From: Hydrogenovibrio thermophilus
GTDB lineage: Bacteria > Pseudomonadota > Gammaproteobacteria > Thiomicrospirales > Thiomicrospiraceae
NCBI RefSeq assembly: GCF_004028275.1
Contig: NZ_CP035033.1
Coordinates: forward strand, 1,116,001 to 1,180,000
DNA: 64,000 bases
Direction of reading: 5' to 3'
Both the position numbers and the translations under genes were made by a program. Positions 49,853-59,184 of the stretch are shown here, piece after piece (position 1 is the stretch's first letter; the number at the start of each line of letters is the position of its first letter). The notes beneath the pieces were generated by a model, which saw only the letters and a program-made list of their open reading frames with translations, was not told the origin of the DNA and made no database searches.

Positions 49853-52240
49853 ATGCGTAAATTATCTGCACCTGAGCTGTACCGTTTTACTCAAATCAAT
49901 TCCGAAGAATTTCACGTCAGCGAATCCGATACCAAGGAATTCATGCAACGCTTTCATCCGCGTGCATTTCAGTCGCTGAACTTCGGGTTGCATTTGAAGC
50001 GCAATCAGAACCATATCTTCATTATGGGCGAACCGGGGGTCGGGCGCATCGGCATGACCAAATCGATGTTGCGCGAAGCGGCCAAGCGAAAGGACATTCC
50101 ACAGGACGTTGTTTTGGTGTCGGATTTCAGCGAAGCCAATAAAACCCAGTACCTGTATTTCCAGGCCGGACATGGGCACGGTTTCAAGCAGGCGGTGGAA
50201 GAGCTGATTACCCAGCTGAAAACCCAGTTGCCGGTGGTGTTTGACGGCCATGCCTATCAGCTAAAAAACCAGCAGTTGGAAAACGAGTTGGCCCAGAAAC
50301 AGGAAAGTGCCTTGGAGCCGGCGCTGGATTTGGCGGAGTCCTTGAATATCGAAGTGCAGCAGAACGAAAATAATTTCGTTCTATTCGCGGTGGTGGAAGG
50401 CGAACGTTTGCGGATGGCGGACTTGAAAAAACTCGACGAACCGTTGCAACGTTATTTCATGGACGGTTTGGATCAGGTGGAAGAGGCCTTGAATAAAGGG
50501 TTGACCCATTTCCCATTCCTGCAGCATGAATTCATGGACGCCGGCAAAAAACTGAATACTCAGGTGGCCAATGAACATTTGGAACCTTTGGTCGATTCCT
50601 TGAAAATGGAATTCGGTGAAAACCCGAAAATCAAAGACTATCTGGATTCGTTGAAAGAAGCGATTGTTTCTAAGCTGCATTTGTTCTGGGACCAGTCCGC
50701 CGAGCAGGTCACCAGCGCGGCGCAGACCTCGATGGAAGAATTGCTGGCGGAGCAGTCCGGCATGTCGGTGTTCGAGGTGAACCTGCTGATCGATCATTCC
50801 GGTTTAAAACACGCCCCGGTGATTTACGAGCAGAATGCGACCATGCCGAAACTGTTCGGTTACACCATCAATTCGGCCAGCGCCAATGCGACCGATACCT
50901 TGACTCTGGCGATGAACCATCAGGCCGGGTTATTGCAAAAAGCCAATGGCGGCTTTCTGATGTTGAGCGTGCAGTCGGTGTTGAAAGACCCGGAAATCTG
51001 GTCGCACCTGAAAGCGGCCTTGATGAGTAAGCGATTGACGTTTGAAATTCCGTCTTCCAGCAGTGTCGTGCCGTACCATTTACCGGATTATCCGTTGGAT
51101 GTGACCTTAGTGTTGATTGGTCAGGCGCAGCATTTCTATGCGTTGCAGGAAATCGATGCGCAATTCAATCGCCTGTTCAAGGTGCAGGTGGAATTCGAGG
51201 TCGAGTTGGAGCGCACACCGGAGCATGAACTGGTGCTGGCGAAACAATTGGCTTCCGAGGTCGAGGCCTGGGAAGATTTGCCGGTGCGTCCGTCTGCGCT
51301 GGAACGGTTGATTGAATACGCGTCTCGTTTGGTGGAATCGCAAGGGCGTCTGTACACCAATAAAGCCATTTTGCGCGATGTCCTGGCCGAAGCCAATGCG
51401 TTTGCCCGTGCCCATGATAAGGGCGAGGTGACCCGCGAAATTATCGAAGACACCATCCTGCAACGGGATTTCCATACCGGGTTGATGGAAGATTACTACC
51501 ATCGTGCGATTATCGAAGAGCAAGTGTTGATTAAGGTATCCGGCCATCATGTCGGCATGGTCAACGGTTTGACCGTGTTGACGGTGGGGCGCCAGTCTTT
51601 CGGACAGCCGGTGCGCATCACTGCTCAGGCTTCCGCTGGCGATGAAGGTGTGGTGGATATCGAGCGCGAAATCGAAATGGCCGGGCCGATTCATTCCAAA
51701 GGGATGTTGATTCTATCCGGGTATGTGCGTGGTCGTTATATGAAGTTGAAGCCGCTCGGATTCAGTGCGTCCATCGTGATGGAGCAGACGTATGACGGTG
51801 TGGAGGGCGACAGTGCTTCTTCGGCGGAATTGCTGGCCTTGATTTCGTCTTTGTCACAAGTACCGTTACGCCAGGACATCGCGGTCACCGGCTCGGTCAA
51901 CCAGTTCGGTGAAATCCAGCCGATTGGCGGGGTGAACGAAAAGGTCGAAGGTTTTTTCAAAGTCTGTAAGGCCCGTGGTCTGACTGGGCAGCAGGGCGTC
52001 ATCATTCCGGAAGCCAATACCAAGCACTTGATGCTGAACGCCGAAGTCCGCGGAGCGGTGGAAAAGGGCGATTTCCATGTGTATGCCATGAGCCATATTG
52101 ACGATGCGCTGGGCTTGCTGACCGATATGCCGGTGGGTGAGGAACGTGAAGACGGCACCTTCCCGGAAGGCAGTATCAATGCCCGAGTGATGAAATCATT
52201 GGAAAAAATGAACGAGAAGGATTCCGACCACCATCATTGA
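49853..52240 (+). CDS. Lon-like (LonB/AAA-associated) ATP-dependent protease
   Basis: The 795-residue protein has an N-terminal region with a modified P-loop (IFIMGEPGVGRIGMTKSML), a long coiled middle and an AAA+ core with IDHSGLKHAPVIYE and NGGFLMLSVQSVL. The C-terminal Lon protease domain has Ser in EGDSASSAELLALIS and Lys in GGVNEKVEGFF, the catalytic dyad. It belongs to the Lon-related proteases seen widely in gammaproteobacteria alongside true Lon. It degrades selected cytoplasmic proteins. The P-loop reads GEPGVGR with no Lys-Thr/Ser, so normal ATP binding there is doubtful. Confidence 0.88.
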   Translation: MRKLSAPELYRFTQINSEEFHVSESDTKEFMQRFHPRAFQSLNFGLHLKRNQNHIFIMGEPGVGRIGMTKSMLREAAKRKDIPQDVVLVSDFSEANKTQYLYFQAGHGHGFKQAVEELITQLKTQLPVVFDGHAYQLKNQQLENELAQKQESALEPALDLAESLNIEVQQNENNFVLFAVVEGERLRMADLKKLDEPLQRYFMDGLDQVEEALNKGLTHFPFLQHEFMDAGKKLNTQVANEHLEPLVDSLKMEFGENPKIKDYLDSLKEAIVSKLHLFWDQSAEQVTSAAQTSMEELLAEQSGMSVFEVNLLIDHSGLKHAPVIYEQNATMPKLFGYTINSASANATDTLTLAMNHQAGLLQKANGGFLMLSVQSVLKDPEIWSHLKAALMSKRLTFEIPSSSSVVPYHLPDYPLDVTLVLIGQAQHFYALQEIDAQFNRLFKVQVEFEVELERTPEHELVLAKQLASEVEAWEDLPVRPSALERLIEYASRLVESQGRLYTNKAILRDVLAEANAFARAHDKGEVTREIIEDTILQRDFHTGLMEDYYHRAIIEEQVLIKVSGHHVGMVNGLTVLTVGRQSFGQPVRITAQASAGDEGVVDIEREIEMAGPIHSKGMLILSGYVRGRYMKLKPLGFSASIVMEQTYDGVEGDSASSAELLALISSLSQVPLRQDIAVTGSVNQFGEIQPIGGVNEKVEGFFKVCKARGLTGQQGVIIPEANTKHLMLNAEVRGAVEKGDFHVYAMSHIDDALGLLTDMPVGEEREDGTFPEGSINARVMKSLEKMNEKDSDHHH

Positions 52241-52288
52241 GGTGTTGGTCGTTGCGGAGCCGAATCGGCTTAGGCGGCTAAGGTCGCC

Positions 52289-52828
52289 TCAGGATTCTTG
52301 CGCCGCTTTGGCGCGGCGTTGCTGCATGCGGCGTTCCCAGGAACGGCGTACATGAATTTTCCAGAATAAGTGCAGTCCGAAATAGCTGGTGACGGCGAGA
52401 ACGGTGCCGACGGTGATGCTGCCGAGGTAAAGCGGTAGCCAGAGCTCGTCTAAGGTGGTGACAATCCAGTCCCAGCTCATTTCAAAATGCAGAGAGGCTT
52501 CGGCTTCGGTGCCGAGTATCCAGGTGCCGACCAGGTAATTAAAATAGAAAATGGGTGGCATGGTGAGTGGGTTACTGATCCAAACCAGTGCGACACTCAA
52601 GGGCAGGTTGGCACGAATCAGGATGGCGGTGATCGCAGAGGTCACCATTTGCGACGGAATGGGAATCGACATCCAGAAAAGACCGTTGGCAAACGCCTTG
52701 GCGGTGCTGTGGCGGTGAATGTGCCATAGGTTGGGATTTCCGATCCATTTCGCCAGAAACCCGAGTCCCTTCATGTTTTTGATTTTGTCAGGATTGGGCG
52801 CGTATTTTTTAAATATCTTCTTCGGCAT
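52289..52828 (-). CDS. DUF2062 membrane protein
   Basis: The 179-residue protein has three to four hydrophobic segments and the DUF2062 pattern: HRHSTAKAFANGLFWMSIPIPSQMV, LPLSVALVWISNPLTMPPIFYFNYLVG and a basic C-terminus. The function is unknown; neighbours elsewhere are often ComEC or lipid-related genes. Its start codon abuts that of comEC on the opposite strand (CATATG at 52826-52831), so the two genes share no intergenic DNA and neither has a visible Shine-Dalgarno. Confidence 0.85.
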   Translation of the reverse strand: MPKKIFKKYAPNPDKIKNMKGLGFLAKWIGNPNLWHIHRHSTAKAFANGLFWMSIPIPSQMVTSAITAILIRANLPLSVALVWISNPLTMPPIFYFNYLVGTWILGTEAEASLHFEMSWDWIVTTLDELWLPLYLGSITVGTVLAVTSYFGLHLFWKIHVRRSWERRMQQRRAKAAQES

Positions 52829-55309
52829 ATGTTTCGTTACTTCGTACTGGGTTTTGTCTGCTGTGTTTATGCCTTTTATCAGCTTGGGACCTTTCCGAGT
52901 GGCTGGTCGCTTGTCTGGCTATTTGCGGGATTGGTGTCTGGCTGGGCAATCTTTCGATTCGCTCGGTTGAAACAACCGGTCAATCACGTCCTTATAGCGG
53001 TTATCAGCCCTATTATTATAGGCCTTCTTTTTGGCTATATCTGGGTATTTTCACATTCTTTTTTGACAGACAGGTTACCAAACGCGATTTATTTTAAGCC
53101 GGTTACCGTCGTTGGAAAAGTGGTGGATCTGCCGCAGGTGACTGTGCTGACCGAAAAGGGGCAAGCTTCCCGTGTGAAGTTTCTGTTTGAACTGCAACGC
53201 CTGACGGAGGAAAGCTCTAAATTTGACCAGGCCTGGTCGTTTTGGCAACCGACGGTTCAGTTGAGTTGGTATGACGCCGAGACGGTGCCGAAAAGCGGTG
53301 AGGTCTGGCGTTTTCAAATTAAGTTAAAACCACGCCATGCCAGCCTGAATCCGGGGGCTTTCGATTACGAAACCTATCTATTCCAAAAAGGCGTGCAAGG
53401 CTATGGCTATGTGCTGGATAAAGGCGTCGCGCCGGTCCGACTGTCCGAGGCTGGTGTTTTCGGGTTGCGTAATGAGCTGGCGGATCATCTGCAGCGGCTG
53501 TTCGCCGAGTCCCCGTTTCAAGGGGTGTTTCAGGCGCTGATAGACGGCGATAAAAGCGATATCGGGGCTGAAGATTGGCGCATAATGCAACGTACCGGCA
53601 CCATCCATTTGATGGCGATTTCCGGTTTGCATATCGCCATTATCGCCGGTTTGGGATTTGCCTTGTTCGGTTGGATCTGGCGTTGGGGAATTCGTTGGAC
53701 GAATTGGGCATGGTGGTGGCACACGCCGAAAATCGTCTTTGCCAGTTGGGGCGGCATTCTGATGGCCACACTCTATATGGCGATGGCCGGTTTTTCGATT
53801 CCGACGCAGCGCGCCTGGTTGATGGTGGTGACAGTGCTGTTGTTCGTGTTGATTCGCCGAAAATTCCAGCCTTGGTCGGCGTTGGCACTCGCGGCGTTTT
53901 TGATTGTGCTGTGGCATCCGCCGTCAGTGTTGAGCCAGGGGTTCTGGTTATCCTTCACCGCAGTGGCGATTATTTTTACCGTGTTGCGTTCGCCGACGGT
54001 GCAACGGGCGCCAGGCTGGCAAAAGCTGCTGTGGATTCAACTGGGGCTGACCGTCGGGTTGGCGCCGGCATTGGGCGGGTATTATCACCAGATCGCTTTG
54101 GGCAGCTTTCTAGCCAATTTGCTGGCGGTGCCGTTTGTGAGTTTGTTGGGACTGCCGCTGTTGTTTTTGACGGTGTTGGTCAGTTTTGTGTCCGACACTG
54201 CGACGCATGGGCTGATGTGGTTGAACGACCAGCTTTGGAGCGGCTTGTGGTGGGCGCTGCAATGGATTTCCGACCGGTTGGGATTTTGGGTGATCGGTCA
54301 GCTTCAGGCCTGGCAAATTGTGTTGTTATACGCGGTGTTTTTCTGGACGGCCGGCGTACGAACTGTCGACGGTCAGAAACGCAAATGGTTGGGCGGTGTG
54401 GCGTTGGTCGGGCTGACGGTGGTTTTTCTGTGGCATCCGTTCAAGCCGGTGTTGGCTCCAGGCGAATTTCGGGTGACGGTGTTGGACGTCGGGCAGGGAC
54501 AGGCGTTGGTGTTTGAAACCGAAACCGCCACCGTGGTGTACGATACTGGCGCGCGCTGGAGTGACAAAATGGACGGCGCGAAACTGGCGCTGTTACCCTA
54601 TTTGAAATCGCAAAACCGTTCGACGCTGGAGCTGTTGATTGTCAGCCACTCCGATTCGGACCATGCCGGCGGCGTGGCATCGTTATTGCAGGATATGGCC
54701 GTGACAGAGGCGGTGTCCGGCCAGGCGAAGGTATTGAATCAAGGACTGGAGCAAGCGGTGTTTCAACCTTGCCGAAACGGCCAGGCCTGGTCGTTTTCCG
54801 GTGTACGGTTTGAAATTTTGTCTCCGGCCGATTCTTTGCCGCAGCCGACGAACGATAACGATGCGTCTTGTGTGCTTCGGGTCACCAATGGTGTGGGAAC
54901 CGTCTTGGTGCCGGGGGATTTGACCGAGCGTATGGAAAAACCGCTGGTGGCGGCCTATGAGGATGAATTGCAGGCGGATTTACTGGTGGCTGGGCATCAC
55001 GGCAGCCGTACGTCGACGTCCCAGGCCTGGTTAAACGCGGTGTCACCGCAGGAAGTAGTGTTTTCCAGCGGTTTTGCCAATCGGTTTCATTTTCCAACCG
55101 AAACGGTGTTGAAGCGATTAGAGGCGCAGGGGATTCCCTGGCGAAATACTGCCTGTCGCGGCGCGATTCAGTATAAAATAACCCTCGATTCCGAACGGAT
55201 TCACCCGTCGTCTTTGCACTTTGTGAATAGCGCACGGCAAGCACGTCCGCGTTGGTATGCCAACGAGTGCGAGGCGTTTGCCGAAACGCGTGATAAAGCC
55301 GGGCAGTAA
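52829..55309 (+). CDS. comEC: DNA internalisation protein ComEC/Rec2
   Basis: The 826-residue protein has N-terminal membrane segments, a ComEC OB-like region (about 70-200), and the competence core with GTIHLMAISGLHIAIIAGLGF. Many membrane segments follow, then a C-terminal metallo-beta-lactamase-like domain: LDVGQGQALVFET, YDTGARWSD, SHSDSDHAGG and GHHGSRTSTS. It forms the inner-membrane channel for single-stranded DNA in natural transformation, so the organism is potentially competent. The gene carries three exact CCAGGCCTGG copies (53227, 54781, 55021), all read as QAW. lpxK follows. Confidence 0.95.
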   Translation: MFRYFVLGFVCCVYAFYQLGTFPSGWSLVWLFAGLVSGWAIFRFARLKQPVNHVLIAVISPIIIGLLFGYIWVFSHSFLTDRLPNAIYFKPVTVVGKVVDLPQVTVLTEKGQASRVKFLFELQRLTEESSKFDQAWSFWQPTVQLSWYDAETVPKSGEVWRFQIKLKPRHASLNPGAFDYETYLFQKGVQGYGYVLDKGVAPVRLSEAGVFGLRNELADHLQRLFAESPFQGVFQALIDGDKSDIGAEDWRIMQRTGTIHLMAISGLHIAIIAGLGFALFGWIWRWGIRWTNWAWWWHTPKIVFASWGGILMATLYMAMAGFSIPTQRAWLMVVTVLLFVLIRRKFQPWSALALAAFLIVLWHPPSVLSQGFWLSFTAVAIIFTVLRSPTVQRAPGWQKLLWIQLGLTVGLAPALGGYYHQIALGSFLANLLAVPFVSLLGLPLLFLTVLVSFVSDTATHGLMWLNDQLWSGLWWALQWISDRLGFWVIGQLQAWQIVLLYAVFFWTAGVRTVDGQKRKWLGGVALVGLTVVFLWHPFKPVLAPGEFRVTVLDVGQGQALVFETETATVVYDTGARWSDKMDGAKLALLPYLKSQNRSTLELLIVSHSDSDHAGGVASLLQDMAVTEAVSGQAKVLNQGLEQAVFQPCRNGQAWSFSGVRFEILSPADSLPQPTNDNDASCVLRVTNGVGTVLVPGDLTERMEKPLVAAYEDELQADLLVAGHHGSRTSTSQAWLNAVSPQEVVFSSGFANRFHFPTETVLKRLEAQGIPWRNTACRGAIQYKITLDSERIHPSSLHFVNSARQARPRWYANECEAFAETRDKAGQ

Positions 55310-55378
55310 TCGTAAAACGGTTTGGATAATCGATCAATGAAACCAATAGTCAACGGATAGAAGAGAGAAAGGGTAAGA

Positions 55379-56386
55379 ATGAGCTGGCCGGATTTCTGGA
55401 TGAAACCCCCGACACGATCTTGGAAAACGGCACTGTTGTGGCCGTTAAGCCAGTTGACGTGTGGCGTGGCCGCTTACCGTTTGTCGCGTTTTGTGCGCAA
55501 ACCGCCGATTCGCCGCAGCCGGGCGCAAGTGATTGTGGTCGGCAATATCGTGGTCGGGGGCACCGGTAAAACGCCGTTTATCCAATGGCTGGGACGTGAG
55601 CTGAAAGCCCACGGGATTCGTTACGGCATCGTTAGCCGGGGGTATGGCGGGCAATCGCGCCATTGGCCGCAGTGGGTCACCGAGCATTCCGATCCGGCGA
55701 TGGTGGGCGACGAGCCGGTATTGCTGGCGCATTCGTTGCAATGTCCGATTGCGGTGTCGCCAAGCCGTCCTGAAGCCATTGCCTTGTTGGAATCGAAACA
55801 TGAGTTGGATGTGATTATCAGTGACGATGGCTTGCAGCATTTCGCCATGGCGCGAGACATTGAAATCGTGTTGATGGACGCGCAACGTCTGCTCGGCAAT
55901 GGGTTGTGTTTGCCTGCGGGGCCGTTACGGGAGCCGAAAAAGCGATTGGGCTTGGTGGATTATGTGGTCTGGAACGGCGGCGATGCGGCCGAGCTTCAGG
56001 CCGATACCAGTACGGTGATGGAGCTGGTGCCGCATCGATTCCGGTTGGTGGCGAAGCCGGAAATGACCTTGCCGTTGCAAGCCTTTAAAGGCGATCGAGT
56101 GAATGCCGTGGCCGGTATCGGATCGCCGGAGCGTTTTTTCAGTACACTGGCGGACTTGGGTATCCAGGCGGACACGCAGGGCTTTGATGACCATCATGCT
56201 TTCCAACCGGATGATTTTGCCGCCTTCGAAAGTTCAAAACCCTTGCTTATGACCGAGAAAGATGCGGTAAAATGTCGGGCATTCGCACAGGCGAACTGGT
56301 GGTATCTCGAATTGCGCCCCAAATGCCCGGATGACTTTACGCATCGTCTGTTTCAACGGCTGGGGCATTATGATTTCACGATTTGA
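55379..56386 (+). CDS. lpxK: Tetraacyldisaccharide 4'-kinase
   Basis: The 335-residue protein has the P-loop IVVGNIVVGGTGKTPFIQWL (about 52-71), SRGYGGQSRHW and VISDDGLQHFAMARDIEIVLMDA, all typical of LpxK. It phosphorylates lipid A disaccharide at the inner membrane. An N-terminal membrane-associated helix is present. GAAAGGGTAAG precedes the ATG. msbA, the common upstream partner, is absent. The order lpxK-Trm112-kdsB is retained. Confidence 0.95.
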   Translation: MSWPDFWMKPPTRSWKTALLWPLSQLTCGVAAYRLSRFVRKPPIRRSRAQVIVVGNIVVGGTGKTPFIQWLGRELKAHGIRYGIVSRGYGGQSRHWPQWVTEHSDPAMVGDEPVLLAHSLQCPIAVSPSRPEAIALLESKHELDVIISDDGLQHFAMARDIEIVLMDAQRLLGNGLCLPAGPLREPKKRLGLVDYVVWNGGDAAELQADTSTVMELVPHRFRLVAKPEMTLPLQAFKGDRVNAVAGIGSPERFFSTLADLGIQADTQGFDDHHAFQPDDFAAFESSKPLLMTEKDAVKCRAFAQANWWYLELRPKCPDDFTHRLFQRLGHYDFTI

Positions 56387-56440
56387 AATCTGCCGCCAGC
56401 CCAGCTGACCGTTCACGCTTAAAAGAGGCTAAGAGATTTT

Positions 56441-56641
56441 ATGGATCCGAAATTACTCGACATACTGGTTTGCCCGGTGACCAAAACCCACTTGCAGTTT
56501 GATAAGGACAAGCAGGAGTTGATTTCGACCGCCGCCAATCTGGCGTACCCGGTTCGCGACGGCATTCCGATTATGCTGGAAGAAGAAGCCCGCGAATTGA
56601 CGCCGGAAGAAAAAGAACACTACATCAAATTGAAACGTTAA
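56441..56641 (+). CDS. ycaR: Trm112 family protein (YcaR-like)
   Basis: The 66-residue protein begins [21 protein letters not shown] and ends with an acidic AREL tail region, the Trm112/YcaR pattern. The first Cys is kept, but the second zinc Cys pair is reduced, so zinc binding is uncertain. It lies between lpxK and kdsB, as in many gammaproteobacteria. AGAGGCTAAGAG precedes the ATG. Confidence 0.9.
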   Translation: MDPKLLDILVCPVTKTHLQFDKDKQELISTAANLAYPVRDGIPIMLEEEARELTPEEKEHYIKLKR

Positions 56642-56689
56642 TCCAAAGCCGAACGCTTTGCTTTGTTATTGAGAGACTCGCCGCAACCT

Positions 56690-57463
56690 ATGTCGTTTAC
56701 TGTCATTATTCCCGCCCGTTTTGAATCCTCCCGTTTGCCCGGAAAACCTTTGATGGAAATCAACGGTCGTCCAATGATTGCCTGGACCTGGATGCAGGCC
56801 AAGAAATCCGGTGCCGAACGCGTGGTAATCGCCACCGAGTGTGAACAGGTGCAAGCCGTGTGCGAAGGGTTCGGGGCGGAAGTCTGTCTGACGTCCGATC
56901 AACATCAGTCTGGCACCGAACGCATTGCCGAAGTGGTGGCGCAGTTGGGGTTGTCGGAAAATGAGATTATCGTCAATGTTCAGGGCGACGAACCGATGTT
57001 GCCACCGGCGTTGATTCATCAAGTGGCGGCCGGGCTGGAAAGCCACCCGCATACTTTGATGGCAACGCTCTGTGAGCCGATTGAAGATGTGGAAACCGTG
57101 TTTGATCCGCATGCGGTGAAGGTGATTCGTGATTGCCAGAATTTTGCGTTGAATTTCACGCGCGCACCCATGCCGTGGTCGCGTGACACCTTTGGCGCCG
57201 AGTCCAAGACCTTGCCCGCCAATTGGGCCTATAAGCGCCATATCGGTTTATACGCGTATCGTGCCGGATTTGTGAAGCGGTATGTGGAATGGCCGGAGTG
57301 TGACTTGGAACAGGTGGAAAAATTGGAGCAGCTTCGGGTGCTGTGGCACGGCGAGCGTATTCTGGTATTGGATGCGGAATGCGATGCCGGCGTCGGTGTG
57401 GATACCGAAGCGGATTTGGTGCGGGTGCGTGCCAAAATGGCGTCAGCGGTTTTCGAGGCTTAA
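56690..57463 (+). CDS. kdsB: 3-deoxy-manno-octulosonate cytidylyltransferase
   Basis: The protein has about 257 residues from ATG 56690, the start of the family motif FTVIIPARFESSRLPGKPLMEINGRPMI. Other hallmarks are TSDQHQSGTERIAEV, NVQGDEPMLPP and YKRHIGLYAYR. It activates Kdo as CMP-Kdo for lipopolysaccharide core synthesis in the cytoplasm. Directly downstream of Trm112 and after lpxK, it forms a lipid A/Kdo gene group. An upstream reading start at 56663 has no support. Confidence 0.95.
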   Translation: MSFTVIIPARFESSRLPGKPLMEINGRPMIAWTWMQAKKSGAERVVIATECEQVQAVCEGFGAEVCLTSDQHQSGTERIAEVVAQLGLSENEIIVNVQGDEPMLPPALIHQVAAGLESHPHTLMATLCEPIEDVETVFDPHAVKVIRDCQNFALNFTRAPMPWSRDTFGAESKTLPANWAYKRHIGLYAYRAGFVKRYVEWPECDLEQVEKLEQLRVLWHGERILVLDAECDAGVGVDTEADLVRVRAKMASAVFEA

Positions 57464-57466
57464 CGC

Positions 57467-57685
57467 ATGGGGAAGTTGCTGAATATCCTGACGGTGCTGG
57501 CGTTGATTTATTTCGTTTACTGGATGTTGAAACGTCATTTCCGACGTCGAAAACTGGCGTCGCAGGGCATTGAAATCAAGGACGAAGGCATTCGTCCCAT
57601 CACTTTGTTCAGTATTGTCATGGTCGTCATGTACGCCGCTTACATGCTGTATTTCTTTGTCGGTCAAATGTCAGCCGATTCCTAA
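57467..57685 (+). CDS. Small two-helix membrane protein of unknown function
   Basis: The 72-residue protein has two hydrophobic segments (LLNILTVLALIYFVYWML and ITLFSIVMVVMYAAYMLYFFVG) separated by a basic loop (KRHFRRRK). It begins 3 bp after the kdsB stop, so it is probably co-translated. I do not recognise it. Its position suggests an envelope role, but that is only an inference from context. Confidence 0.7.
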   Translation: MGKLLNILTVLALIYFVYWMLKRHFRRRKLASQGIEIKDEGIRPITLFSIVMVVMYAAYMLYFFVGQMSADS

Positions 57686-57694
57686 CGTCGATTC

Positions 57695-58567
57695 TTAGTT
57701 GTAACCCTTCAGTCCATAGGCGACCCGAGCCTTGTCCAATGTTTGGCACACCTCCGGCAAGGCGTTGATGAAACGCGCCGTCGGGCGCTGTAACCAATCG
57801 CTGACCATCGGGTAAATTTGATGTTTCTCAACGGCGGTCAGGCCGGGGACTTTTTGCCAGGCCTGCTGCCAGAGGGTCTGTTTTTCCGGGTAACCGCCCA
57901 GCAGAATCACCTGCGGGTCGGCTTTCAAAATACTTTCCAAACTCACTTCGCCCGACAGGCTGGGCAGGTTTCCAAACACATTGCGGCCATGACAAAGCGC
58001 GATCCCTTGGCTGATAAACTGATCACGATTGATGGTGATGTAGGGTTTGGCCCAAATTTGGTAAAAAACGCGAATTTCCGGCGTATTTTGATAGCGTGAT
58101 TTCAGTGTGGTCAGGGTCTGTTCCAAGGCTTGCGCGGCGGGGATTGCCTGCGACTCGGTTCCGGCGCGTTGACCAATGGCGCGGATTTGGCGGGGAATAT
58201 CCGACAGACGGTGAGTATCGGTTGTCCAGACGTTCAGGCCCAGTTGTTTGAGTTTGTCTAAATCTTTCATGCGATTGCCGGACTGCCAGGCCAGAATCAA
58301 GTCCGGTTTGAGGGCGACGATTTTCTCGATGTTCAAGTGGGCGAAGTTTCCGACTGACGGGAGTGTTTTGGCGGCGTCGGGGTAATCGGAATAGTCGATG
58401 ACGCCGACCAGCTTGTCACCGGCTCCGGCGCTATAGACTTGCTCTGTCAAATGCGGCGCCAAGGAGATGATGCGTTGCGCACCGTCAGCCGCCCAAATAG
58501 GCCAGGCCTGACCATAAATCAGAAAGCCGAACAGCAGGGGAATCCAGCTCGTGTGCCGCGAAAGCAT
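57695..58567 (-). CDS. btuF: Cobalamin-binding periplasmic protein (BtuF)
   Basis: The 290-residue protein has an N-terminal signal peptide (LLFGFLIYGQAWPIWA) and the type III binding-protein pattern of BtuF: RIISLAPHLTEQVYSAGAGDKLVGVIDYSDYP, VGNFAHLNIEKIVALKPDLILAW. It delivers vitamin B12 to an ABC importer. It is the last gene of the btuB-cobQ-cobO-btuF operon and overlaps cobO by a single base. No btuC or btuD gene is in the window. Confidence 0.92.
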   Translation of the reverse strand: MLSRHTSWIPLLFGFLIYGQAWPIWAADGAQRIISLAPHLTEQVYSAGAGDKLVGVIDYSDYPDAAKTLPSVGNFAHLNIEKIVALKPDLILAWQSGNRMKDLDKLKQLGLNVWTTDTHRLSDIPRQIRAIGQRAGTESQAIPAAQALEQTLTTLKSRYQNTPEIRVFYQIWAKPYITINRDQFISQGIALCHGRNVFGNLPSLSGEVSLESILKADPQVILLGGYPEKQTLWQQAWQKVPGLTAVEKHQIYPMVSDWLQRPTARFINALPEVCQTLDKARVAYGLKGYN

Positions 58568-59184
58568 CAGTAGTCGACGCCTTTTTGCGCTTTGATGCCG
58601 GCGGTATAAGCGTGTTTTTCATCGCGAATCTCGGAAACGGTGTCGGCGATGTCGCGCAGTTCCGCCAGTGCCGACCGGCCGGTGACCACCAGATGTTGGT
58701 TTTCCGGGCGGGCCAGAAGCGCATCCAGTACGGTGTCTTGATCGAGGTAGTCGTAACTGAGCAGGTAGGTGAGTTCGTCCAGTACCACCAAGTCGTAACG
58801 TGGGTTTGTGAGCATGCCCATCGCGACTTCCCAGCCTTTTCGGGAGGTGCGGATGTCCTGTTCGCGGTTTTGGGTGTCCCAAGTGAACCCGTCGCCTAAC
58901 ACGTGCCATTCGCAGTTGGGATGGGCGCTGAAAAAAGCTTCTTCTCCGGTGTCGGTCCGGCTTTTAATGAACTGGCAAACGCCGACGTTCAAGCCGTGGC
59001 CAAGCGCGCGGGCCACCATACCGAAAGCGGAGGTGGATTTGCCTTTGCCGTTACCGGTGATGACGAGCAACACGCCTTTTTCGTCCTGAGCACGGGCAAT
59101 AGAAGCATCGATTTGGGCTTTTTTACGCTCCATGCGGGTTTTGTGGTATTGGTTCCGCTTGTCGGTTGTGGCTGAGTGGGTCAT
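58567..59184 (-). CDS. cobO: Cob(I)yrinic acid a,c-diamide adenosyltransferase
   Basis: The 205-residue protein has the P-loop VITGNGKGKSTSAFGMVARALGHG, then CQFIKS and DLVVLDELTYLLSYDYL, all diagnostic of CobO/BtuR (CobA-type). It transfers the adenosyl group of ATP to reduced cobalt, completing coenzyme B12 from salvaged corrinoids. It overlaps cobQ by 4 bp. Cytoplasmic. Confidence 0.95.
   Translation of the reverse strand: MTHSATTDKRNQYHKTRMERKKAQIDASIARAQDEKGVLLVITGNGKGKSTSAFGMVARALGHGLNVGVCQFIKSRTDTGEEAFFSAHPNCEWHVLGDGFTWDTQNREQDIRTSRKGWEVAMGMLTNPRYDLVVLDELTYLLSYDYLDQDTVLDALLARPENQHLVVTGRSALAELRDIADTVSEIRDEKHAYTAGIKAQKGVDY

Noticed and set aside
53575-54516. 313-residue open frame inside comEC in another frame
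   Set aside because: Low-complexity Gly/Arg/Val composition and no ribosome-binding site; comEC motifs are in the other frame.
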